From Laccaria trichodermophora (taxonomy: Eukaryota; Basidiomycota; Agaricomycetes; Agaricales; Hydnangiaceae), in contig JACTVC010000006.1 in the NCBI GenBank assembly GCA_018417955.1, forward strand, positions 1,116,001 to 1,180,000: a DNA stretch of 64,000 nt. The letters run 5' to 3'. Positions 35,850-46,718 of this stretch are shown piece by piece. The position numbers and the translations under genes were made by a program. The notes beneath the pieces are model-generated. The model did not search any database. It saw only the letters and a program-made list of their open reading frames with translations, and was not told the DNA's origin. Positions within the stretch are counted from its first letter, which is position 1. Every line of letters begins with the position of its first letter.

Positions 35850-38786
35850 TCATGACTCGCCGATCGATCTTGACCATAGACTGTCTTCCGGTATCCCTAG
35901 AACATACTGTTCAATTTTTTTGGCCCATTGATGTGTTTCGTTGTCGTCAATGAAAGGTTGTTCTGTAAAGCTTGAAGCGATGTGTTCCGGCACCACAAAT
36001 ATGAGAGACCAGTGCTTTCCCGAAACCGAGGGGCGAAGATGTTCGAGAGGTGTTCTATGCTTGAGCCATGATAAGATACGTCTCAATCCAGCAGTAGCTA
36101 TAGGATGCTCCGGTCGAACAGTAGCTTGGAAGCCGATGAGAATGTCTTCAGGAAGGAACAACAGAGAATCGACAGAGGGAAAGGTTGTTGACTTCGGTAC
36201 TAGATGTCTTCGCTTCTTGCACCAGACTGCATCGTCAAGCTCAAGACCCGATGAGTGAAGTCCGACGGACTTGACAGGAGCAGGATAGCACCATTCACAA
36301 GTGAAAGAGTCGGACAGACGCCGAACTTTGAAGGTGGTTGGTTCCCGAAGTTCCCGAAAATATGCTAGCACCCGCAGCTGGAAGATCATACCACGGAGGG
36401 TCCCCGCGGAAGATATGTCGGCAATTGCGTGGTAGAACTGAAGCGAGATGTTTTCCTGACTCCTTTCATAACTATGCGATATAAGCTCCAAAACCCAACG
36501 AGAAACCGCTGTTACAGTAGCCTCGTCGAATAATCGCATATCGTTCATTGGCGACAGCTGAAATATGGAGTGAGAGAGTGATCTCTGTAAATGCGTCTGA
36601 GAGAATAAATCCATCAAGTTATTCTTCGTGGAGAGGTCTTGAATCTCTCTTTCGAGGTTCCGCTTCAACTGAATGGTGCTTGTAGAGCTAAGGGAGGCTG
36701 AGAGGCATCTACGAAGGTTTGGGCCGCAGTAAGTCAGTACTTCATGTAGGCAAGACCAGGGGATGTCCCTAGGATTGAAAAACATTCTGGAAAGGAACAT
36801 CAGCGCATTTATCAGCTTCGTAAAACTCACATACGCAACAGTGAAAAGCTCTCGAGATGACCACGGTTTCGTTACAAGCTTCATGACATGCGACGAGCCA
36901 GGCATTGTCTCTGTCCAGTTTTCAGACATGCCATTGGGTGGGCAAACAGCTATAATCTGGATGTTGTAATTTTCCATCAGAAATTGAGATGGTTTACTTG
37001 AAAGGCCATCAGCATCGCAATAGGCAACAATGGGTCCACCCAACCAAGAGTTTACTATTTTGATGGATCGGTCAACCAAATACACGGTGCCCTCCATGGT
37101 TTGAAATAAAAATGGAGTGCACGCAATCATAGATCCGAGGACTCTGAGGTAAAGGTACGCAGTCTTGCCTATGCTGAGATGAGATCGAGAACGAAAGGAA
37201 ATACAGGGTCGCACCGGCACCAGGTTGTCCGCTAATCATAACAGAGCCAGCACTATCCTTTGGCAGTTTACTTAATATTTCAGAGAGGGCGTGATACTCG
37301 GGCCGAATGAGAAGCGGGGCTGGCATTCGCAGTGACATGTGTCGAAGTCCCAGCCTGAAGAGATCCAAATATTGGAGTGTGATGGGGAAGAACGAGTGAA
37401 CATCATCATCAAAATGATCACCGTCAATAGCTTCCTTGTCGTCAAGAGGGCCAGAGATGGTCGGGAGTAAGGACCACAGTAAGTTACGTTTAATGTCTCG
37501 TATTGCCTCTGGGCTGCCTGGACGGATCTCGGCTAAACGCTCATCCAGTCGTTTGTAGTCAGCGTACTCAATTTTGACAGTGCGTATAATCTGTTCTCTG
37601 CTCTTCTGTATCCAGATTTTTTGGTGAAGATCCGAAAGCCAGGAGGGAACTTTTGTAAAGGTTGAAAGTTGCTACAGTTAATGGGGAGACAGGGCGCTGT
37701 AACGTACCTTCAGCTTCTGCGTCCTGCCGACTTACAAACAGGGTCCGCGAAGAAATTGGATGAGCTGTAGATGATGTTGGCCTCAATGAGAGCACAACAT
37801 TTGCAACGCACCTGGATACAACACGAGGGATCTGTCAATCCCTTCTCCATGATCAGCATGAGTTACCATTCTTAAGGCGGCAAGAATTTCGCCTCCAGAC
37901 AAAGTGACCCTCCAATCCATAGGCGGGGAAATGTAACTTAAAATCTGTTTCTGAATTAGAGATGAGAAATCACGACGGAAGGGAACTTGCTGTGTCGATC
38001 TGAGAACCTGGAACACGAGAATATCGTCCTTGGAGCCAACCTCTTACTCTTTCGCTGTTTACCACCATTTTGTCATAAAATTCATCGTCCTTGGCCTCTT
38101 GGATATCATCTCTGGATGCTAACTCGTCCAAAGATTGCCTATAGCAAGTGTGTTCCTCGTCGATTAGAGCTGCGGTAGAGAGATGAAATGGCGTTTCTTT
38201 CCTAACGTTGGTAGAGATGCCTGTGTTGCTGTGGCCCTTTGCGGTAGGTAATTCGATTTTGGCTGCAGTAGAAATCGATGGCGTCCCAGCCGCACCTGTG
38301 ATATATGTGTTGTGCTTTACCGAACGAGTAAACAGAGACCACTACCTGGTGCCTTTCCAACCTGATTCAAAGGTCTCCTATGAGGGATTCTCGTAGACCC
38401 CTTTGCCTTCTCCACAGCCAACTCCCACTTCGCCACAATTTCTAACGCCAGATCTGCGACACGCTTCGCAGCATGCGTTCGAAGCCCCACAACTGCGCGC
38501 CCGACTTGGCTCTCCTGCCAATCAAAATGGCGATGAAAGAATCAAAAAAGGGAGAAGAAGAATGGCGGGAAAGACCCACCTTGAAGGCGGTTTCAGTGAC
38601 TTTGACGTCTTTCTTCAGGATATTTAAGATATCAATGATCTCCTTCACAAAAAAGAGGGATGAGAAACGCAGAGCACAAAGTTGGTGCGTTTGACGTAGA
38701 AACCACTATACCTGTTCATCAGAATGTTTAGATGCACGCTTTAGCTTGTCGGCGAGCTTTTTCAACTCCTGGACATCAGCTGACAT
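35850..38786 (-). CDS. TFIIS N-terminal domain fused to Crinkler-type NTPase
   Basis: Nine minus-strand exons (38786-38712, 38642-38580, 38514-38346, 38295-37991, 37944-37812, 37764-37708, 37649-37215, 37168-36835, 36786-35850) stay in frame for 835 residues. Residues 1-85 are a TFIIS N-terminal (LW) domain: EIIDILNILKKDVKVTETAF, VGRAVVGLRTHAAKRVADLA, LEIVAKWELAVEKAKG. After a Ser/Thr-rich linker, residues about 145-835 match the Crinkler at 39851-42873 module by module: STAALIDEEH...QIDT, ILSYISPPMD, PLLIRPEYHALSE, Walker A GQPGAGKTAYLYL, Walker B IVAYCDADG, and HWSLIFVVPEHIA. Exon 8 is 334 nt in both genes. Intron 4 has a GC donor (GCAAGT). No Crinkler ubiquitin-like header is present. TFIIS-N domains bind transcription-elongation and chromatin factors, so nuclear action is inferred. 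Confidence 0.85.
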
Positions 38787-38999
38787 GATGTTGGGTTTGA
38801 ACCTTGTATGTGCAGAGTCAGCGAGAGCCATGTCACCAGCACTATATCTACTATGCACCTGCGTCTGAATGTATATGGGTGATATGCGGTGTGCGAGGTC
38901 AGGGCGAGCCCGGCGAGGTAAGCTGTTCGCGTTCAAGTTAGCCAGATTACCAAGGGGTACCGAAAGTAAAAGTACACGACACCATGTTATGTTATGTGT

Positions 39000-39455
39000 T
39001 TAAGCCCTCTGAGAGACCTCCCCCCCTCTAGCACCTTCCAAATAAAGAAACACATGATTATTCTGGCCTCCGCCGCTTCCTACTTTGCCCCAAAGTCCAG
39101 CGTTCTTTTGACATTCCTCATCACAAAACCATTCCGCCGAAGGTCGTTCAAGGAGCCCATGACATGTAAGATGGTACTGATAAATGGAATCAGTGACAGA
39201 GAGGTCAATTGGGTGCTGGCAGCTTACAACAAAGTTGCACCCTGGTGAGCAACAGTGCAGAAGCTTCTCAGAAACAGCTCGCTCACACCCAAAATCACCG
39301 CAGATCAGTTCATCTTGCTCCAAGGCTCTAATCTGATGTCGTCTCCCTGCTCTGGATCTTGATACTTTTGAAGGTAAAGGTGTGTGATCACTGATCCCCA
39401 GGAGATGCTTGACTAATAAAACACAATCACCTTCAAGCTCTTGATTGTTCGACAT
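39000..39455 (-). CDS. Small PHD-finger protein
   Basis: Two exons (39455-39228, 39176-39000) give 134 residues. The C-terminal half is a PHD-type zinc finger split by the intron: ICGDFGCERA, then LLHCCSPGCN, YHLTCHG, and EWFCDEECQKNAG, supplying a C4HC3 set (about C52/C57, C69/C73, H78/C81, C94/C98). PHD fingers read histone tails, often methyl-lysine; the aromatic cage cannot be judged by eye. There is no other domain, so the protein may act as an adaptor. It lies 214 bp upstream of the TFIIS-N fusion on the same strand and is divergent from the intact Crinkler gene. Confidence 0.75.
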   Translation of the reverse strand: MSNNQELEGDCVLLVKHLLGISDHTPLPSKVSRSRAGRRHQIRALEQDELICGDFGCERAVSEKLLHCCSPGCNFVVSCQHPIDLSVTDSIYQYHLTCHGLLERPSAEWFCDEECQKNAGLWGKVGSGGGQNNHVFLYLEGARGGEVSQRA

Positions 39456-39850
39456 TCTCCGACATTCGTGGCTTAGAAAGGTAAACTCCTCGCATCAGCA
39501 CCATTTCTTCATCACTGATCTTGTAATGCTTTTTGTATACTTAGCTCGACGTTTGCGTGTGGATGGTCTGCTAGGATATGCAACCTAAGGTTGTACTTCC
39601 ACTTCCAGATAGCTGGGGCATTGTATTACCGGCTGAGGGTGGAAAGTAATGTTAAAACTGGTAGATACAAGTCAAAAATGTATCATATTAGACCTATTTA
39701 TTTTAGATAAAGTTACGTGTTTAGAGGCCCTGCTGGACCCCCCTCCCCCCCAAGATGGTGTCTCAGAATTTACTGGTCGGTACCCCTTGCAGATTACTTA
39801 GTTGCGAGCGAAGCGAGCATCCTTCTAAACGCAAGTAAACAAGAACAAAC
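39456..39850. promoter_or_regulatory. Divergent promoter region of the PHD and Crinkler genes
   Basis: About 400 bp between the PHD gene (minus) and the Crinkler gene (plus). A short inverted match (TCGGTACCCCTTG at 39778 against its complement near 38955) and C-runs occur. No TATA box is obvious. Confidence 0.35.
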
Positions 39851-42800
39851 ATGCCTGGGCTGAGACCAGGTCAGCCGCATCTCACTTTCACCTTGCTTTC
39901 ACCTATGACCAAGTTGTGTGTACTTTTTCTCAACGACACGCACACACTGTTTCATGTCACAATTCAAAACTATGCGACAGTTCATGACCTGAAGGAGGCG
40001 ATCAAAATCAACGAATGTTGCACCGGTAAACGCTACAATGCCGCCGACCTCCTTCTCTATAAAGTAGGTGCATTCTAGATCAATTTAGTTCTTTCAGCTG
40101 AACCTATAATAGTTAAACGAGCCCCTGCCCATTGCCCCTATGAGCGATCTTACTCGACGCATCGCAAATAAGGGAGATATTGAACGTTTTGCTGTTCTGT
40201 TAGAGGAGCCTACTCATAGGTTGCTGGAGGGTGTCTTCCCAGGCGAAGTTGACGATATGAGGCTTCACTTTCTTGTGAAGCTTCCATTTGGTGGGTTCAT
40301 AGGGTATGTCACAGCCTATGAATTAATTAACAATAGCTCTCTCCTTTCGCGAAGAAAAAGAGGATGGTGAGTCGTGAGCCATGTTGATTCATACTTTCAT
40401 GATTTATTTGACCACTATCAGACGAACCCCCTGCCAAACGAGCACGTCTCGAAAGCGTTCATCCCTCGGCTTTGAATGACGAGGAATACAGGTTCTACAG
40501 ACAAGCTTTGGTCGACATTGCCGGCGTCCCGGAGGGTAAAAGCGATGAATACTATGAAAGAATTGTTTTAGGCATTCGAGAAGTGAGGGCTTGGCTCCTA
40601 GGACGATTCCCTCACGTTCCATCGTCTCAGATCGATACGGTGACTTTCCTTCTTTAATAATCGTCATCGTTCATCTTTGATCTTAGAAATAGATCCTCAA
40701 CTATTTTTCTCCGACCATGGATCGAGGCGATACCTTGTTTGGCGGCCAATTTCTTGCTGCCTTGAGATTGGTCAGATACGCTGGGCAGGGGCAGGAAGAG
40801 GGGATCGACCGAGCCCTCGTCTTCGTTCAGCGTGCGTTGTTACCTTTTTTCTCCAATCTCAGCCTCACAGTTTACAGCCCATTCGACCCCTGCTGAACGG
40901 CAATCCCGACATGAAACAAGTCAACCGCTGGCAGGACTGTCCTGTTTGAGGAATCCAATTTCGGATCAGAAAGGTCCAGAGGCCGAAGGTGGGTTACAAC
41001 GTTTTCTCCGTGTTAGCTTCTAAAACGGTCCTTTTGGTCAGCTGTCCTCGACTGCCCTCCTCGAGGGATTGGTGAATGGCTCATGGAAATCCATCGAAAG
41101 ATCTGGAATCAAAAAGACCAACAACAGAATCTGTTCCGCACTGTCAGACTTGAGTTCAGCGATTTTGAAAGATTGGAAAGGCGTCTTGCAGGGCTTCGTT
41201 CGGGTCGCCGGGAGGCAGCTGACTCTGCTGATATCTTACGTGTCAAACTCGCGTTTCTCCAGTCTATCTCCTCAGTCACCCCCGACCCTCGTAGTGAGGA
41301 GAAAGTCGGGGACAGTTGTGATCTTCATGATGAACTTCGCGCCTTTTTCCCGTTCAAACTTGAATACTTGGATACATCCAGTTTGGAACTCCGGGTTTCG
41401 TCACCTCGAATACCAGTCCCGCTTCTCATCCGGCAAGAATACCACGCTCTCTCTGGACTGTTGGGCGAACTGCCAGTGGAATGCGCCGGTTCCGCAATCA
41501 TTACCGGCCAACCAGGCACGGGTGCGAATATGTCTGTCACTCTCCTCCTGCTTGGTCTAATCTAGGCATAGGCAAAACTGCATACCTTTATCTCAAAATG
41601 ATCGAATTTATGATCGCAGGCATTCCATTTTTATTTCAAACCATGGAGGGCATTGTGTATCTGGTTCAAGAATCCATCGCAGTAGTTAACTCCTGGTTGG
41701 GTGGACACATTGTCGCCTTCTGTGATGCAGATGGCCTTTCAAGTCGACCATCGCAGTTCATACTTGAAAGTCACAATATTCAAATTATAGCCATGTGTCC
41801 ACCAAAAGGTGCATCTCAGAAATGGATGGAGGAGATGGGTGGCATGTCACATGTGATGAAATACGTAACCACGTTGTGGTCGCCTCAGGAGCTTTTCTCT
41901 GTTGGGTGTGATAGCTCTACAGGTCTGAGATTCACTCTAATATCTTCTTAGATTGTTTCTCCATCCCAAGGACCTCGTCTATTCACACCTTCAAGAATCA
42001 ACGACCTACTTTGGTCATAATCCTCGCAATTGTTTTTTTGCTAGCACCAGTCTTGAGAATTTGGATCAACTCAGGGAGAACATCCAAAAAAAAGTCCAGG
42101 ACATCCCGGTTCTAGAACCCGATTTGTTCCGGAGGTTGTGCCGCCAGACCTTTCCATATGAACCGCTTTTCGACTCTGTATTCCATCTGTTCCCGAAAAA
42201 TGATATGCGCCTATATGACGAGGCTGAGGTAGCGGCGGTTTCCCCGTGGGCTTTGGATGTCTTGCTCAATGCGTACGAGGGTCGACAGGCAGGGGTTGCC
42301 TTCCAATTCTACAAATGGGTTGTCACATACCCTTATGCGGCGACTCTCCAAGATCAGATATTCAAGAGGCAGGTATTGAGGTACTTCGGTAGTCTCAAGG
42401 GAGCAGAGCAGTTCATTATCCGCTCTCTAGCGGATTCTACCACCTCCCACTGGGTGTATCCGGGACCTACTGAGGCTTCCTCGCTCCAATCATTCACTGC
42501 CACCCGGTTGCTTCACGATGCCGTTGCGCACAAGATGCCTTTACACCTGGTTTCTCAAGATAGAAATTTCCCTTCAATCTTCTACAATCCTGGTGAAGCG
42601 CTGGCTGGTATTCGATTCGCTACCAAAACAGAGGATCCCGTGCCCGTCGTTGGTTTCGAACGAGTGCAAGCGTGGCTTCAACGAAGTGCTATTCTTTTGA
42701 ACCTTCGACCTTCAATTTCGGGCAAACACTGGCGACTCATATTTGTGGTGCCGGACAACATAGCTACGAGGTTGATGACACAGTCTTTTATAGGTGATAC

Positions 42801-42873
42801 AGATACGCAAGAATGGTCTCAGAAAGTTGACCAGTATGTGCTTGGTGTAAAGGGGGAAACGATATGGGCCTAA
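39851..42873 (+). CDS. Crinkler-type protein: ubiquitin-like header plus P-loop NTPase
   Basis: Nine exons (39851-40063, 40113-40290, 40355-40366, 40422-40639, 40693-40831, 40878-40988, 41042-41521, 41572-41905, 41952-42873) give 868 residues. The ATG at 39905 (MTKLCVLFLND) is an equally good start. The header is a Crinkler N-terminal ubiquitin-like fold: TKLCVLFL, TVHDLKEAIK, AADLLLYKLNEPLP. A Lys/Arg-rich linker (DEPPAKRARLES) could localise it to the nucleus. The body has Walker A ITGQPGTGKTAYLYL (about 446-453) and Walker B IVAFCDADG (about 498-505), then a long C-terminal region (RRLCRQTFPY, SGKHWRLIFVVPDN). The third exon is only 12 nt. Crinklers are known as oomycete effectors and are widespread in fungi; the job of the basidiomycete ones is not established. 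Confidence 0.85.
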
Positions 42874-43586
42874 TGAAACAGCCGTGACTTGAACTTGTTT
42901 TGTAATATGCAACGTGTCTAGATCTGAATAGTATCATTATGGGGCTCTTCACTAGTCTCTCGTAGACAGACATCGATATTATGTGAAGCCGTATTTTGGT
43001 TCACAACGCAGAACATCCACCAGCTTCTCTTGGAACAACCAGAAAAAGCCCCAGAAACTAAAGCAGAAAGCAATTCTTTTGAGGGCGGGGTGTTGCCAAG
43101 AGCTGAAGGCGTAGGAGTATCAGAACTCAGAGAGACGGAAAGGCTGGCAACGATAAAACGTAAAGAGTCCTGCGGGCGGGGGCGAAGGAGGTGAGCGGGG
43201 TTGTCAGAGATAGATACAGGGCGACGGCCGTGGTTATGATTTTTGAAGAAACAGACGAAGGTCTTTTTCACAACATGTTTTGGACCCTGCAGCAACTTGG
43301 GTAGACGGCGCCTTAACACAGCGAGACTCGAGCAGCTTGCCAAAGATGGCAATGGAGCGAAGGGATCCTCTATCGATGACGGTCCGAAGGGCTCCAATGT
43401 GGTTGATGTCCGGTTGAAGGGCACAGAGGCGACTGTAGGAGGGGGGACAGTGTTAAAACAGGATCAATCTGGCCAAGCCATGGAGTTGGATGAAGGTCGG
43501 AGCCGCAGTCGTAAGCGACATCACACAGCAGAGATGATGTACGGATGAGTAAGAATTCAACGACGTGTAGCGTGTGGGTTACGCGG
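42874..43586. other. Intergenic, convergent 3' ends
   Basis: About 710 bp with overlapping short frames on both strands, none starting with a convincing ATG or showing a domain. No gene is called. Confidence 0.45.
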
Positions 43587-45170
43587 TCACGTTGAATATT
43601 GCGAAATCTCCGAAAATTTGGCCTCCCAGATAGTTTCCGGATCCCCTTTGTCCTGACCGAAATTCTCAAGCTCCTCAATCACGCCTTCGTCCTTAAGGTG
43701 CTTCAGCGCACGGATATCAGAGCCGCAACCAAACCTCAAGACAACCTTCTTCAAAGCCGTGATCTCATATTGCTCCATGCCAAAGCGGGAGGAAACCATT
43801 TTGGCAAACAGGCCATCCGATCCCTTAACTGCGCGGTAGTCAAGGTCGACGCTTTCAAGTTTGGAACAAAGGATCACGGGTGATCTTGAATGCGAATCAT
43901 CTTTTGTGAGTCGGTGCAAGATGGTTTTTGACATGTATTTCCCTGGATTGCAGTGCGGTCTTGCACCACCATGCCAGATGCACAATCTGACTAGTGTCGG
44001 TGAAAGTAATCCGAGAAATAATAAAAGACAAGCTTCGCTTATTCTGACGCCATGGAGGGTGAGATCCTCGATGTGACAGGAAGATCGGGGGATAAAAGCC
44101 GCAAATGGGTCAAGCAATAAAAGCCTCAAGTCGTATAGAGTAAGTTGACGGAGAGCGGGCATTGTCGTGTTTGTTAGAAAAAGATCTGTAATAAAAGGGG
44201 AGGTGGCCCCGGAATAGCGTAAGGAGAGTGACTTCAAGCTGGTGCAGAGAATGGTTGAGGGGTATAGAGCGGAAAAAATGTCATCATCGTCGTCATCGTA
44301 GATATAATGGAAAACGCAGTCCACGAGGCTGGGACATTCTTTGTGGAACTCTAGGCATTGCGCGATACTTTGTGAAGCGGTGATTGCGAGGGTTGTGAGC
44401 TGGCCCCATCGCATATGAAACAATCTGCACAGCGAGCCCTCGGCTACATCAACGTCATCCGCGTCAAGGCGGAATGTGTCCAAGAGTGTGGAATTGCGCC
44501 AGATATTGGAAAGACTCTGGTTTGCAAAATATAGAAGTCCGTAGTTCTCGTGTTCTAGAGACTGGGGAAGAAACAAACAGAGCTTTTGGAGAAGCGGCGC
44601 CCCAGATTGTGGGATAGCTTGTAAGACAGCATCAACTATTTCACTGGGACACAGCCTGAGTGACTTCCATTGTGTGATGCGGCCAAAAAGAATACGAAAT
44701 AAATTAGTCGACTCCTTTTTAGCCGGACGACGGCCGACCGAGGATGCTGAGAGGTCAGTACTCAGTCTCAACACCATATTGGCCATACGAAATCAACAGC
44801 GGGGCGATTCTTCGCACGCTCAAGCCACAGCTCAAGCAATTGCACTCGGGGAAATCGCCCGAGCTTGTCAAAGTGCGTGCCAACGGCGATGGAGACCCAT
44901 AGTTCGGGCGTGGCTATTGCGGAGGCTCTCCAGGCGCAACAAAAAGGAGTGGGGCGGATTTACGACTGGGACGAATGAATTCGTCGTTCAGGAGACAGTG
45001 AAGAAAGACTTCGCGCAACAATTCTTCCGGAAGAGTGGCGATGGAATGTGGCGTGTAGAGGGTTGAATTTCGACCTGGGCTCAGACTTGAGCTTTTGACA
45101 AAACTTGGACTATTCTCGAATAGATGAAAGTTGCGTTGATGTTGGACATGGTATGGGTGTATAGGTTGTT
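43587..45170 (-). pseudogene. F-box/LRR gene with frameshifted N-terminal part
   Basis: From ATG 44786 a clean minus-strand frame of 399 residues encodes leucine-rich sequence of the fungal F-box/LRR type (SLRLCPSEIVDAVLQAIPQS; ALRQLTLYDLRLLLLDP; IEDLTLHGVRI). Just upstream lies an F-box, SIATLPEELLREVFLHCLL (about 45045-44985). It runs into a stop and changes frame before CAWRASAIATPELWVSIAVG, the normal follow-on of the motif. That segment stops again (DFVWPIWC) where the LRR frame begins. No introns of plausible size join the three frames, so the gene looks broken by two frameshifts unless sequence errors are involved. The LRR part could still be expressed on its own. Confidence 0.6.
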
Positions 45171-45411
45171 TGTACCAAGTTTGGTTTGCACCAAGTTATG
45201 GCGAAAAGCCGTTTTCTTATTCTCTACCAATTCTCTACCTACCACATAGAAACATCTTAGAAATAGAAACACTATCGCACCACATCAGGTCTCGGCATTT
45301 CTCGTCCTAACGAAACGCTCATCGAATGTAATCAAGCATCAGCTCTCAGGCGTTTGCGATTTTGCCGGGGTACATGTAGTGTAGTTCTAGAACATGACAT
45401 GCTTTGCCAAA

Positions 45412-46298
45412 TTATCTGGCCCCCGACATCATTCGCAATCGGTCAGGATGAATTGTTGGAGGAACACCTTGAGCTGCAGGTCCATTAGGATCGGAATCAG
45501 GAGGGCCCCCTTGTGAGGGAGGTGGTGGAGCGTTGAAACTAAGTGGGGGAACACCGCCCGGCCCACCAGGCGGGAATGGAGGCATGCCAACTGGAGGTCC
45601 GCCGCCAGGAGGGAAGGGAGGGGGACCTAACCTCAGAATTTCAGCGGCAGTCTTCTCAAACCCAGGAGACAGAACATACCGTTCATGAACCCTCCTGGAG
45701 GTCCCATGCCATTTGGGGGAAAAGGAGGGGCGCCGGGAGGCATCATCGGGGGGAATCCTGGGCCAGGAGGAAAGGGAGGTCGCGCTGGATAGAAAAGAAA
45801 CGGTGAGAGAGAATTCGTTGTACGGAAGGCGATCAGACATACGTCCACCGAACCCAGGTGGGGGCATGGGCCCACCAAAACCCATTGGAGGACCACCGTA
45901 TCCAGGAGGTGGGCCGCCTAAATGCTGAGGCCCAAAGCCGAACCCTCCTGGAGGCGGGCCACCTGTCTCATATGCCGATGTAATCTGGTCAATGATGCTC
46001 TGGGCTTGATCGTGACCCAGCGCTGTAAGATTGTTGTGTCAATCAGCACTGAACTCCAATGTCAGGTTATGAGAACGCACATGCATAATAATCCCTGACG
46101 TTTGAAAGATGATTTCTTCCGCTGTTATGGGCTTTTCGTACTGTAAAACGGTGAGTTTCGTCGGAACAAAGAAGGACCGATACAGCCCACCAGAAGTAGA
46201 ATCGTGAGTCAAGAAGACATCACAATAGTCGCAGTAATGTTTCTATTGCAAAAAAATCAGAATTACGCAAGTGAGAAATTGAAGACGCTTACTGGCAT
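45412..46298 (-). CDS. YHC1: U1 snRNP protein C
   Basis: Six minus-strand exons (46298-46293, 46242-46191, 46140-46081, 46022-45843, 45784-45680, 45626-45412) give 205 residues. The first exon codes only MP. The C2H2-type U1-C zinc finger follows: KHYCDYCDVFLTHDS, RKAHNSGRNHLSNVRDYY, then the conserved LGHDQAQSIIDQITSAYE helix. The remainder is Pro/Gly-rich, as usual. U1-C stabilises pairing of U1 snRNA with the 5' splice site and is essential for early spliceosome assembly. The gene is head to head with LSM3, another spliceosomal gene, with a transposon between them. Confidence 0.95.
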
Positions 46299-46419
46299 GG
46301 TAGTTCAGTCAAAGTTCAGTGCATCAGTGTCAAGTGACTTTGGGGAATGCATGTACGTAATCGCACGTGATGTCTGATTTTGATCATCGACAGTACCGTA
46401 CAATCCCACTACTGACGTA
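46299..46419. promoter_or_regulatory. Remaining part of the U1-C/LSM3 shared promoter
   Basis: If the transposon at 46420-47507 is removed, only about 125 bp separate the two divergent start codons, so they probably shared one promoter. This 121-bp part stays with U1-C; LSM3 keeps about 5 bp of it. No canonical TATA was seen. Confidence 0.5.
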
Positions 46420-46449
46420 CAGTTGCGGACAAACAAAGGCATCCAATTT
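46420..46449 (+). repeat. Left terminal inverted repeat, 30 bp
   Basis: Begins CAGTTGCGG and ends CCAATTT; exact reverse complement of 47478-47507. Confidence 0.9.
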
Positions 46450-46718
46450 GATCGCCCAATTTTGGAAGACGCCACCCCTACACAAACCTCGAAAAAACCC
46501 TTTTAGTATAGACAACTGGACCTGATTAACTGATTTGCACGAGCAGAATTTTCATAGCTGGACTTTCAACAAAAAAATGGCCAAAAATTTTGGCGCTTTG
46601 AAATAAAATAGATAAAATCTCGGAAAATTCATTTCTGAATAGCTTTCATTAAATAGAGTACGTGCATGAAGTGTTGTGAAATTCAAGCGAGCCGTTCCCT
46701 CACAAAAAATGTCACAAA

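Noticed and set aside
42918..43424. Minus-strand frame of 168 codons
   Set aside because: It needs a GTG start, has no recognised domain and sits between two converging genes.
44674..45066. Open plus-strand frame of 130 codons
   Set aside because: It is antisense to the F-box/LRR gene, whose motifs explain the sequence on the minus strand.
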